A DNA stretch of 6,651 bases from Clostridia bacterium (GCA_017453085.1 JAFTKV010000254.1:1-6651); one strand, 5' to 3'. Positions 1 through 6,250 are shown, numbered from the stretch's first letter. The notes: generated by a model not told the origin, from the letters alone. Made by a program: numbers and translations.

Positions 1-436
1 AGAGAACGTTCTCGATCGAATAGCAAACAGATCCCTTACTGTGACCGGGCGTGGAGAGCACCCGCACAGACAATCCGGCAAGTGATAGCAGCTCTTCATC
101 CGAAATCGCCGTTGAACCTTCCACTACATCAAAAGGTGCATCCGGAAAAAACAGGTGCAGACCACAATGCATCGGATCGGTCAGCATAGATCGGTCGCCC
201 GGATGCAAAAACAGGGGAACAGAATGGCGACGCAAAAAAGCATACAATCCGCAGATATGATCAAAATGACCGTGTGTCAACAAAACGGCGGCAGGTCGAA
301 GGGAATGACGGGTTAAAAAATCGTCCAACCGATCCGCATCAGTGGGATCGATCACGATCGCTTCCGATAAACCGTCCTTATACAAAACATAAGTGTTCGC
401 GTTCAAAACGCCGCCCGGCAAACGAAATATCTGCAT
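1..436 (-). CDS. MBL-fold metallo-hydrolase (glyoxalase II-like), 3' end outside window
   Basis: I translated this frame from the reverse complement. It opens with ATG at 436 and stays open for 145 codons to the window edge, so the C-terminus is missing. The protein begins MQIFRLPGGVLNANTYVL, a typical opening strand of small bacterial metallo-beta-lactamase-fold hydrolases. The metal-binding motif THGHFDH lies at residues 54-60 (H55, H57, D59, H60). A second motif, STPGHSKGSVCY, at residues 128-139 supplies the next metal histidine, H132. Family knowledge: such proteins bind two metal ions and usually hydrolyse thioesters such as S-lactoylglutathione or related small esters in the cytoplasm. 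The true substrate here is not known. The start is supported by AGAGAGG at 441-447, four bases upstream, and by a promoter at 498-526. All eight Phe codons are TTT, unlike the mannosidase. It is transcribed away from its neighbour. Confidence 0.9.
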   Translation of the reverse strand, partial: MQIFRLPGGVLNANTYVLYKDGLSEAIVIDPTDADRLDDFLTRHSLRPAAVLLTHGHFDHICGLYAFLRRHSVPLFLHPGDRSMLTDPMHCGLHLFFPDAPFDVVEGSTAISDEELLSLAGLSVRVLSTPGHSKGSVCYSIENVL

Positions 437-483
437 AATACCTCTCTGAAAGCAGCATAAACCGACATCGCGCATCGGTCGCA

Positions 484-506
484 TGCTATAATGTTTTATT
501 ATAGCA
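484..506. repeat. Inverted repeat TGCTATAAT-N5-ATTATAGCA over the MBL promoter -10 box
   Basis: The nine-base arms at 484-492 and 498-506 are perfectly complementary around the loop GTTTT. The right arm is the -10 element of the leftward promoter, and the left arm falls at the expected transcription start. The placement fits a repressor operator, but TATAAT and ATTATA are each other's complement, so part of the symmetry comes free. No regulator can be assigned. Confidence 0.55.
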
Positions 507-526
507 CAAAATCTTCGATTTGTCTA
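498..526 (-). promoter_or_regulatory. Leftward sigma-A-type promoter of the MBL hydrolase gene
   Basis: Read on the minus strand, TAGACA (526-521) and a perfect TATAAT (503-498) are separated by 17 bp. Transcription would start near 490, giving a leader of about 55 nt before the ATG at 436. The leader contains a small inverted repeat, ACCGA/TCGGT (461-465 and 475-479). The -10 box lies in the right arm of the inverted repeat at 484-506. Confidence 0.75.
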
Positions 527-637
527 CTATTTTTTTCAAAAATACGAACTTTATCGGCACTTGCCCAATCGTAGGCAAAGTCTATTTTCGCTATCTTACG
601 ATTCCGTTTATTTTCTTGCGATTATTTTTGATATCTA

Positions 638-666
638 TTGACAAATGAGGAAAAATAAGTTACAAT
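638..666 (+). promoter_or_regulatory. Rightward sigma-A promoter of the alpha-mannosidase gene
   Basis: A perfect TTGACA (638-643) and TACAAT (661-666) have exactly 17 bp between them. The predicted transcription start is near 673, giving an untranslated leader of about 85 nt before the ATG at 758. The strong match suggests that any control comes from a repressor or the leader rather than from a weak core promoter. No clear catabolite-responsive (cre) element was seen in the gap. Confidence 0.82.
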
Positions 667-673
667 ACAATCG

Positions 674-699
674 TGCACTTTATTCAAATGAATTGTGCA
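674..699. promoter_or_regulatory. Nested inverted repeat at the mannosidase transcription start, possible operator
   Basis: Outer arms TGCAC (674-678) and GTGCA (695-699) enclose inner arms ATTCA (682-686) and TGAAT (689-693). The outer and inner arms are offset by three bases on the left and one on the right. The element begins within a base or two of the predicted transcription start, where a bound repressor would block initiation. It could equally form a weak hairpin in the leader RNA. No binding protein is encoded in the window for it. Confidence 0.4.
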
Positions 700-712
700 A
701 AGTTATTACCAT

Positions 713-743
713 TGCCGATGTCGGCACTCCGCAACGGTGCGGA
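713..743 (+). promoter_or_regulatory. Two adjacent leader hairpins just upstream of the mannosidase ribosome binding site
   Basis: TGCCG/CGGCA (713-717 and 722-726, loop ATGT) is followed one base later by TCCGCA/TGCGGA (728-733 and 738-743, loop ACGG). The second ends two bases before the AGGAGG site. An alternative pairing, GCAC (724-727) with GTGC (737-740), would disrupt both. This could affect translation or mRNA stability. It matches no riboswitch class that I recognise, so function is open. Confidence 0.4.
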
Positions 744-745
744 TC

Positions 746-751
746 AGGAGG
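746..751 (+). promoter_or_regulatory. Ribosome binding site AGGAGG that fixes the mannosidase start
   Basis: A perfect AGGAGG lies six bases before ATG at 758. This places the start 21 codons downstream of the longest possible frame, which would begin with an unsupported GTG at 695 inside the leader inverted repeat. Confidence 0.92.
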
Positions 752-757
752 TCAGTC

Positions 758-3700
758 ATGTCCAAAGAAAACAAGAAAAAGCTGTATGTGGTCTCGAATG
801 CCCATCTGGATACCCAGTGGAACTGGACGATTCAGGACACTATTCGTGACTCCATCAAAAACACCATGGAGCAGAACTTCGAGCTGTTCGAAAAGTATCC
901 CCATTACCGTATGAATTTTGAGGGTGCGTTCCGATACAAGCTGATGAAGGAATACTACCCCAAGATGTACGAAAAAGTCAAGGAATACGTGGCTCAGGGG
1001 CGTTGGAACGTGTCCGGCAGCCAATGGGATGCATCCGATGCAAACGTTCCTTCCTCCGAAGCGTATATGCGCCAAATCCTGTACGGAAACGGCTACTTCG
1101 AGAAGGAGTTCGGTAAAAAGAGCAGCGATATTTTCCTGACCGACTGCTTCGGCTTCCGTTGGTCGCTCCCCTCTATCGCAGCCCATATGGGTCTGAACGG
1201 CTTCTCCACCCAGAAGCTGGTTTGGGGTGTCGGCTCTCCCATCTACAACGAGGATGGCACTGCAAGAAAGCCGATGCCTGAAAAGGATCAGCCCCGTATG
1301 GACCTTGGCAAATGGGTTGGTCCCGACGGACATTACGTAATCGCATCTATGCTGGGCGGCAATTACACCATGCATTTTGAATGGGATAAGGAAAAGCGCC
1401 CGATCCACGACAGAAAGGAATACCTGAAGCAGATCGAGCATAACGAAAAATGGACCGGTGTTCCCGCCAGAATGATGTATTACGGCGTCGGCGACTACGG
1501 CGGATCTCCCTCCGATGAATCGGCTTGCTATCTGAACGAAGCAGTAGAACAGAACGGCGACGACAAGGCGTTCGAGGTTATCTCCGCCTCTACCGATCAG
1601 ATCATGAACGAGCTGACCCCCGAGCAGATCGCCAATCTGCCCGAATACAACGAAGGTCTTTTGATTCCTCACGGCTACGGCGCACTGACCTCCCACACTA
1701 TCAACAAACGCTGGAACCGTAAGAGCGAGCTGCTCGCCGACAGTGCCGAGCGTGCTGCCTCTGTTGCAGAATGGATGGGCAAGGCAAGCTATCCGAAGGA
1801 ACGTCTGGAAGAAGCCTGGAAGCTTTTCCTGTGGCATCAGTTCCACGATGACCTGCCCGGCACCTCTATCCTGGATGCATACGGCTTCACGCACAACGAT
1901 TTCGTTATCGCGCAGAATATGCTGGCCGCTGAACTGACCGCTTCTATGGATGCGATTGCATCGGGACTCAATACCAACGTTAAGGGTACTCCCGTCGTTG
2001 CATATAATCCTACCTCCGTACAGCGTACCGACGTAGTTACGGCAAGTCTGAAGATCAGCTCTCCCTACGTTCGCGTATTCGCTCCCTGCGGCAAGGAAGT
2101 ACCCGCACAGATCGTTTCCGTCAAGGATGGCATGGCAACTGTAAAGTTTGCAGTAAAGATGAAACCCGTCAGTGTAGCCGTCTTCGACGTACAGGAAAGC
2201 AATGTTCCTTCTCAGGCAGAATCCAAGCTCTCGGTGACCAATCGGATGCTAAAAAACGAGCGGTACACCGTTACCATCAATGCGCAGGGCGATATAGCTT
2301 CCGTGATCGACCATAACGGCGGCAAGGAGCTGCTATCCGCACCTTGCGGACTGTGCGTTCGTCCCGATAACAACACCGTTTGGCCCTCTTGGGAGCTCAA
2401 ATACGAGGATATCGCTGTTGAACCCACCCGTGTTACGGAGTGTGAGTCCATCGAAATTTGCGAAAACGGCCCTGCATCCGTAGCAATCAAAGTAGTCAAG
2501 ACCTATGAAGGCTCTACCTTCACCCAGATCATCCGTCTCACCGCAGGCTCTGACGTGGTAGAGGTGGAAAACGACGTGGATTGGTTCTGCCGCAAGTCCA
2601 TGCTGATGGCAGAATTCCCCCTGACTGTATCCAACGAGATCGCCGAATTCGACCTTGGTCTGGGTGCCGATAAGGGCAAGAACACCAATTTGTTCCCCTA
2701 TTTCCAGCATTGCGTCCATCAGTGGGCAGATCTGACCGATACGGACGGCAGCTACGGCGTATCCATTCTCAACGACTGTAAGTACGGCATGGAAAAGCCC
2801 AACGATTCCACGCTCCGTCTGTCTTTGATTCATACCCCCGCAGGCTCCTTTATGCCCATCTCTGCGCAGCATTGGCAGGACATGGGCAAGAACCTCTTCC
2901 GTTACGGTATCGCCGCTCACAAGGGCTCCAGAGACGGCGTGGGCGCTCTTGCAACCGCATTTAACCAGCCGATTATGGCATTCATCACCGCCAAGCACGA
3001 CGGCGAGCAAAACGCCGTATCCTTCCTGAGCGTCAGCAACGACTCCGTGATCGTTCGTGCAGTCAAGAAGGAAGAAAAAGGAAACCGCCTGATCGTTCGC
3101 GTACAGGAAACCGCAGGAAAAGCGTGGAGCAATCTGTCGCTGACCTTCGCCGATACTATCGTCTCCGCAGTAGAAACCAACGGATACGAGGATGCAATTG
3201 CTCCCGCAGCATATCAGAACAACACGCTGACCTTCAGCATCGGGGCAAACGAACCCAAAACCTTTGCACTGACGCTGAAATCCGCCGACGAGGATTATGC
3301 ACTACAGACTCCCGTAATGCTGCCGTACGACGTATGCACCACCACTTCGGATTCCAATCCCGGCGCAAATGAGATCGTAGACGGCATTTCCATCCCCGAA
3401 GAGCTGTTTGAAGAACGGGTAAGCTGTAGCGGCATCCGCTTCAGAATGGGTAGCAAAGCAGGGAAGAATGCAGTAGTATGTGCAGGACAGAAGATCGATC
3501 TGCCCGCAAACGCCAAGAAGATTGCAATCCTGGCAGCTTCCAAGACAGGCGACAAGCGCGCGACCTTTACCGTAGGCTCTACTCCTGTGGAGATTGACGT
3601 GCAAGACTTCAGAGAAAACGTCGGTGCTTGGGATATGATCGCTCGCGGTGACAATTGCCTCGTCAAGCAGGACGATATCGCAGTAACCTACACCCACACG

Positions 3701-4546
3701 CATAATGCAGACGGAAACAGACTGTATCAGTTCGCATATCTGTTCAAATACGTGCTGGACATAAACGGCGCTGATTCCATCACGCTGCCTGAAGATGCAG
3801 ACATTTTGGTATATTCTGCCACTTTGATCGAAGAAGCGGAAACTGCAGCAGCTACGGCACTGTACGACGTTGTGGACGGTAGCCGTACAATGCGAAAGCT
3901 GACTGTAAAGGCAGGCGATAAGATCATCTCAGAGCGCATCTGTCCCGAGGGCGGAAAGGTATTGCTGCGTGCAGCCGAGCTGGGCGAACAAGGCATCTTC
4001 GAGCGCTGGGACGGCAACGGAAAGATCATCCGTTCGGAAGAACAGTATGCCATCGTGGAGATCGGTGATAGCGATGTTACAATGACTCCTGTATATTCGT
4101 CCATCGGCGAAAATATGATCCTGAACAAGCCTTGCAAGGCAAACGGTCAAGCAGCAGAGGACGAAGGTCCCGAAAAGGCATTGAACGGCTCCGACGACGA
4201 CAAGTGGTGCACCGAATGGGATGAAAACCGCATGTGCTGGTTGGAGGTCGATATCGGCGATCCCACGTTTATCGACAAGTGGATCGTCCGTCACGCAGGC
4301 CAGCAGGAAGCAGTAGAGTGGAATACGTTCGACTTTGCGCTCCAGTATCGTACCTACGAAACCGAAGCATGGAAATGTGCTGATGCAGTAGTTGCCAACA
4401 CGGAGGATCTGACTTACCGACAGTTCAATCCCGTCATGGCACGGTTCGTGCGTTTGCTGATTACGCTCCCCGGAGTTCCTTCGGACGACGAGCAATCTCA
4501 TTTCGCAAGAATTTATCAGTTCCAGGTATACAAAGCCAATAACTAA
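758..4546 (+). CDS. GH38 alpha-mannosidase with C-terminal InlB-like and F5/8 type C domains
   Basis: This 1262-residue protein is a family 38 glycoside hydrolase, expected to release alpha-linked mannose (for example from N-glycan fragments) by a retaining, metal-dependent mechanism. SNAHLDTQW near the N-terminus gives metal ligands H16 and D18. TDCFGFRWSLP holds the likely nucleophile and metal ligand D129. GVGDYGGSP lies near 243-251. The alpha-mannosidase middle domain follows at about 295-380, with HGYGALTSH and FHDDLPGTS (metal ligand H363). The C-terminal beta domains continue to about 1040. An InlB-B-like repeat segment (FERWDGNGKI, then a V-rich strand) spans about 1040-1117, and a discoidin-like F5/8 type C domain spans about 1118-1262 (NKPCKANG, WLEVDIGD, ARFVRLL). 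Bacterial GH38 enzymes are often 850-1050 residues, so this one is long. The N-terminus MSKENKKKLYVV is not a signal peptide, so the enzyme should be cytoplasmic. It appears monocistronic, with no transporter alongside. C-ending codons dominate, for instance TTC for Phe. Confidence 0.94.
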   Translation: MSKENKKKLYVVSNAHLDTQWNWTIQDTIRDSIKNTMEQNFELFEKYPHYRMNFEGAFRYKLMKEYYPKMYEKVKEYVAQGRWNVSGSQWDASDANVPSSEAYMRQILYGNGYFEKEFGKKSSDIFLTDCFGFRWSLPSIAAHMGLNGFSTQKLVWGVGSPIYNEDGTARKPMPEKDQPRMDLGKWVGPDGHYVIASMLGGNYTMHFEWDKEKRPIHDRKEYLKQIEHNEKWTGVPARMMYYGVGDYGGSPSDESACYLNEAVEQNGDDKAFEVISASTDQIMNELTPEQIANLPEYNEGLLIPHGYGALTSHTINKRWNRKSELLADSAERAASVAEWMGKASYPKERLEEAWKLFLWHQFHDDLPGTSILDAYGFTHNDFVIAQNMLAAELTASMDAIASGLNTNVKGTPVVAYNPTSVQRTDVVTASLKISSPYVRVFAPCGKEVPAQIVSVKDGMATVKFAVKMKPVSVAVFDVQESNVPSQAESKLSVTNRMLKNERYTVTINAQGDIASVIDHNGGKELLSAPCGLCVRPDNNTVWPSWELKYEDIAVEPTRVTECESIEICENGPASVAIKVVKTYEGSTFTQIIRLTAGSDVVEVENDVDWFCRKSMLMAEFPLTVSNEIAEFDLGLGADKGKNTNLFPYFQHCVHQWADLTDTDGSYGVSILNDCKYGMEKPNDSTLRLSLIHTPAGSFMPISAQHWQDMGKNLFRYGIAAHKGSRDGVGALATAFNQPIMAFITAKHDGEQNAVSFLSVSNDSVIVRAVKKEEKGNRLIVRVQETAGKAWSNLSLTFADTIVSAVETNGYEDAIAPAAYQNNTLTFSIGANEPKTFALTLKSADEDYALQTPVMLPYDVCTTTSDSNPGANEIVDGISIPEELFEERVSCSGIRFRMGSKAGKNAVVCAGQKIDLPANAKKIAILAASKTGDKRATFTVGSTPVEIDVQDFRENVGAWDMIARGDNCLVKQDDIAVTYTHTHNADGNRLYQFAYLFKYVLDINGADSITLPEDADILVYSATLIEEAETAAATALYDVVDGSRTMRKLTVKAGDKIISERICPEGGKVLLRAAELGEQGIFERWDGNGKIIRSEEQYAIVEIGDSDVTMTPVYSSIGENMILNKPCKANGQAAEDEGPEKALNGSDDDKWCTEWDENRMCWLEVDIGDPTFIDKWIVRHAGQQEAVEWNTFDFALQYRTYETEAWKCADAVVANTEDLTYRQFNPVMARFVRLLITLPGVPSDDEQSHFARIYQFQVYKANN

Positions 4547-4551
4547 AATAA

Positions 4552-4592
4552 TACACGGTTGCTCAACCCGAAAGGGGCAGAGCAACCGTGTA
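4552..4592. terminator. Long hairpin after the mannosidase, likely terminator for leftward (sleB) transcription
   Basis: Arms at 4552-4564 and 4580-4592 form 13 perfect pairs (core CACGGTTGCTC). Inside, CCC-GAAA-GGG (4567-4576) can form an upper stem with a GNRA tetraloop. Read rightward, the hairpin is followed by GACAGATTG, which is not T-rich. Read leftward, it is followed by ATTATTTTAG, a usable T-rich tract. It therefore looks better suited to stopping transcripts from the minus-strand hydrolase, though it sits only five bases past the mannosidase stop and may protect that mRNA's 3' end. Confidence 0.65.
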
Positions 4593-4601
4593 GACAGATT
4601 G

Positions 4602-4635
4602 TTAATTGTACAAAATGCAAATTTTGTACAATTAA
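4602..4635. repeat. Perfect 15-bp inverted repeat with GCAA loop
   Basis: TTAATTGTACAAAAT (4602-4616) and its exact complement (4621-4635) surround the four-base loop GCAA, a GNRA-type tetraloop. The stem is AT-rich and has no T-tract after it on either strand, so it is not a classical terminator. The half TTAATTGTACAA is itself largely self-complementary. It could be a small dispersed intergenic repeat, a transcript-end structure, or a protein-binding palindrome. Confidence 0.7.
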
Positions 4636-4650
4636 GGGAATCGAAAATCT

Positions 4651-4689
4651 ACCTGAGAAGTGCCATGCGGCCTTCTCGGGTGTTTTGTT
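4651..4689 (+). terminator. Rho-independent terminator between convergent genes, main stop for the mannosidase
   Basis: ACCTGAGAAG (4651-4660) pairs with CTTCTCGGGT (4672-4681) with one G-T pair, and the stem continues as GCC-ATGC-GGC (4662-4671) after a single bulged T. It is followed on the plus strand by TGTTTTGTT, a typical release tract. On the minus strand the stem is followed by AGATTTTCGATT, a weaker tract, so it may work in both directions. It lies about 105 bases past the mannosidase stop and 31 bases past the hydrolase stop. Confidence 0.8.
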
Positions 4690-4711
4690 GCCAATAACAG
4701 CAAGGATTCGA

Positions 4712-5638
4712 TTATGCGTAGAACTTATGATTCCCGATGGTCAAAATGTAGGTTCTGTTCTTCGAGATCCAATTGTTTGGCGCGAGCTTCTCATTTACAA
4801 AGAACAAAATGCGGGAGTCGGTTCGCTTGCCGTTCAATACCTGACGCGCAGCTTCAATGCTATCTGCACTCGGATTATTATAAATCGTTCCGCTGGCGAC
4901 TGGCGTAAACTGCGTACCGTGCTTTCGATCAAAAATCACTCCGTAGATCGTATTCGGATACAACTTGCTCTGCACACGGTTCATTACAACCGTTCCCACA
5001 GCAATTTTTCCTGCCATGGGTTCACCTGCGCTTTCGGCGTGAATGATTCTTGAGAGCCAGTACAGATCCTCTGAATCAATTGATCCATTGGTATCCGATC
5101 CGCAATTTGTAGGCGGATCCAAATCCGGTTCTACCGTGTCGGAATCCTGTGTGTAGCTTCCGCTGACAGACACTATTCTGCGAGTTCCGTTCCATGCAAC
5201 GTCCAGTCCCATAGCGGTACAAACACTTCGTACCGGCAAGAACAATCGATTACCAATCAAGAGGTTGGATGCAGTTGACGTCACACGGTTACCATTTACC
5301 AAAATATACCTGTGACCGACAGTGGCTGACAAAACGTAATCGCCGTCCCGCACAGTGGCAGTTCGCGTCAAGCCATTCCACGTAATCGTGAACCCGTCAT
5401 GGACCGCATCAGCGAACGCACGAAGCGGAACATATGTAACTCCGGACTTCAAAAGATCCTGACGGGTATACAATGCATTTCCGTTTACATCTACGCTGAC
5501 AGTTGCGGCCGATGTTCTAAACGCCGTTGGGAGCAAGATAATGAATGCAGTAATTACAGCTACCAATAGCCATCTCCGTGTTCCGCGAGTCACTCGCAGA
5601 AATTCAAATTCGTTTCTGAGTCTGATAGTTTTCTTCAT
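4712..5638 (-). CDS. SleB-type cell wall hydrolase with copper amine oxidase-like N-terminal domain
   Basis: This 308-residue protein has a basic N-terminus (MKKTIRLRNE) and a hydrophobic segment at about 23-40, followed by a possible cleavage site near TSAA (42-45). It is thus exported or membrane-anchored. Residues 46-159 form a copper amine oxidase N-terminal (stalk) domain with two characteristic strands, VTYVPLRAFADAV and RLFLPVRSVCTAMG. This module is not an oxidase. An acidic linker (160-190) leads to a SleB/hydrolase_2 domain at 191-308: LSRIIHAESAGEP, with the probable catalytic E202, GTVVMNRV, and the ending IGNHKFY. Family knowledge: SleB and CwlJ relatives cleave peptidoglycan, classically the spore cortex during germination. 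Here the usual N-terminal peptidoglycan-binding domain is replaced by the amine-oxidase-like one, so a role in vegetative wall turnover is also possible. AGGAGGT at 5644-5650 supports the start. It lies downstream of padR but has its own promoter. Confidence 0.92.
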   Translation of the reverse strand: MKKTIRLRNEFEFLRVTRGTRRWLLVAVITAFIILLPTAFRTSAATVSVDVNGNALYTRQDLLKSGVTYVPLRAFADAVHDGFTITWNGLTRTATVRDGDYVLSATVGHRYILVNGNRVTSTASNLLIGNRLFLPVRSVCTAMGLDVAWNGTRRIVSVSGSYTQDSDTVEPDLDPPTNCGSDTNGSIDSEDLYWLSRIIHAESAGEPMAGKIAVGTVVMNRVQSKLYPNTIYGVIFDRKHGTQFTPVASGTIYNNPSADSIEAARQVLNGKRTDSRILFFVNEKLAPNNWISKNRTYILTIGNHKFYA

Positions 5639-5660
5639 GAATTACCTCCTTTTTCTCGAC

Positions 5661-5680
5661 TCTGTTATTATTTTAACAGA
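5661..5680. repeat. Inverted repeat TCTGTTA-N6-TAACAGA over the sleB promoter -10 box
   Basis: The seven-base perfect arms at 5661-5667 and 5674-5680 flank TTATTT. The element covers the -10 box and predicted start point, a position suited to a repressor. It does not resemble the ATATC-N7-GATAT sites upstream of padR. Confidence 0.5.
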
Positions 5681-5698
5681 ATGAGCAGCCTTTGGCAA
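5670..5698 (-). promoter_or_regulatory. Leftward promoter of the SleB-type hydrolase gene
   Basis: On the minus strand, TTGCCA (5698-5693) and TAAAAT (5675-5670) are 17 bp apart, so transcription would start near 5663, about 25 nt before the ATG at 5638. This is a sigma-A-like pattern. I saw no clear sporulation sigma consensus, which argues against purely spore-compartment expression. No terminator was seen between padR and this promoter, so readthrough from padR is also possible. Confidence 0.65.
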
Positions 5699-5743
5699 TA
5701 CAAAATATCTTCCAAGGTAAATCATGGAGATTATCAGGAATCA

Positions 5744-6070
5744 TCAAATCAAGCTACTGAGCATCTCTGCATCCGCAGCTTGCTTGCGCAGACGATTGAT
5801 CTCTGATCGCAACAAAGCTTTTCCACGAGAAGTCAGCTCGTAAACGATCCGATTGGTCGAATCATCAAATACACAGATCACGCCGGCTGTCTGCAGCTTT
5901 CCCAGCGTATTGTACATCGTTGCACAGCTGATCTTCACTCTACCTTCGGTCAATTCAGACACGTATTTGCTGATTCCATAGCCGTGTCTGGGCTCATGCA
6001 ACGAGATCAAAATATAAAACATAGATTCACTCATAGGCAAATACGCCTTTTCCAATGCAGAAATATCCAC
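5744..6070 (-). CDS. PadR family transcriptional regulator, GTG start
   Basis: This 108-residue winged-helix protein belongs to the short PadR group (LmrR-like size). The hallmark N-terminal helix is LPMSESMFYILISLHEPRHG (about 11-30). The recognition helix region is ISCATMYNTLGKLQTAGVI (47-65), followed by a wing around FDDSTNRIVYELT (68-80) and one C-terminal helix (about 81-106) for dimerisation. It acts in the cytoplasm as a dimeric DNA-binding repressor. Relatives often sense small hydrophobic compounds and control efflux pumps or envelope genes, but none is in the window. The GTG start at 6070 is chosen because AAGGAG (6080-6085) lies nine bases upstream. Upstream ATGs at 6100 and 6094 lack such a site, and a longer frame would begin with the TTG of the promoter -35 box. 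Four spaced palindromes upstream suggest autoregulation. Confidence 0.9.
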   Translation of the reverse strand: MDISALEKAYLPMSESMFYILISLHEPRHGYGISKYVSELTEGRVKISCATMYNTLGKLQTAGVICVFDDSTNRIVYELTSRGKALLRSEINRLRKQAADAEMLSSLI

Positions 6071-6113
6071 AATTCCACGCTCCTTTTTCAACATATTCAT
6101 TTCGAGTATATTG

Positions 6114-6132
6114 TATATCCATTCGTGATATA
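6114..6132. promoter_or_regulatory. Putative PadR operator 4 (TATATC-N7-GATATA)
   Basis: ATATC (6115-6119) and GATAT (6127-6131) are separated by seven bases, with one extra T-A pair outside. The centre is at 6123. It lies deep in the padR leader, about 122 nt after the predicted start of transcription. Confidence 0.55.
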
Positions 6133-6167
6133 GTCTGCATTTCCACAAATCACGCAAAATTACACAC

Positions 6168-6184
6168 ATATCACAATTGGATAT
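6168..6184. promoter_or_regulatory. Putative PadR operator 3 (ATATC-N7-GATAT)
   Basis: ATATC (6168-6172) and GATAT (6180-6184) have the same seven-base gap as the other three copies. The centre is at 6176, 53 bp from operator 4. It lies inside the padR leader. Confidence 0.55.
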
Positions 6185-6221
6185 AGCGAGGTTTTGCACA
6201 GCGGTTGCTCGAATTACAAAC

Positions 6222-6238
6222 ATATCATTTCTTGATAT
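6222..6238. promoter_or_regulatory. Putative PadR operator 2 (ATATC-N7-GATAT)
   Basis: ATATC (6222-6226) and GATAT (6234-6238) are seven bases apart. The centre is at 6230, 54 bp from operator 3 and just after the predicted padR transcription start near 6245. It overlaps GATATATATC (6234-6243), so further partial half-sites are present. Confidence 0.58.
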
Positions 6239-6250
6239 ATATCGCATTCT

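Noticed and set aside
695..757. Upstream in-frame GTG start extending the mannosidase by 21 residues
   Set aside because: It has no ribosome binding site, lies inside the leader inverted repeat, and encodes a Cys/Arg-rich stretch unlike the family. The ATG at 758 has a perfect AGGAGG.
752..1894. 380-codon open frame antisense to the mannosidase catalytic region
   Set aside because: It mirrors a strongly supported GH38 coding frame, has no promoter or ribosome binding site that I could see, and its translation shows no recognisable domain. Other long antisense frames within 2212-4585 were rejected for the same reason.
4552..4681. Three hairpins in a row considered as a CRISPR-like or tandem repeat array
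   Set aside because: The three stems differ in sequence and length, and there are no repeated units with spacers.
4559..5053. Plus-strand 164-codon frame across the convergent gap and sleB
   Set aside because: It runs through three hairpins and is antisense to the SleB catalytic domain. The residue pattern is not protein-like.
4712..5638. A true copper amine oxidase
   Set aside because: Only the small N-terminal stalk domain is present. There is no catalytic oxidase domain, and the C-terminus is clearly SleB-type.
5639..5743. A terminator after padR
   Set aside because: No GC-rich stem followed by a T-tract was found in the leftward direction, so none is reported.
6071..6245. A known riboswitch in the padR leader
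   Set aside because: The leader is AT-rich and dominated by the ATATC/GATAT palindromes. I could not match any known aptamer core, and there is no terminator/antiterminator pair.
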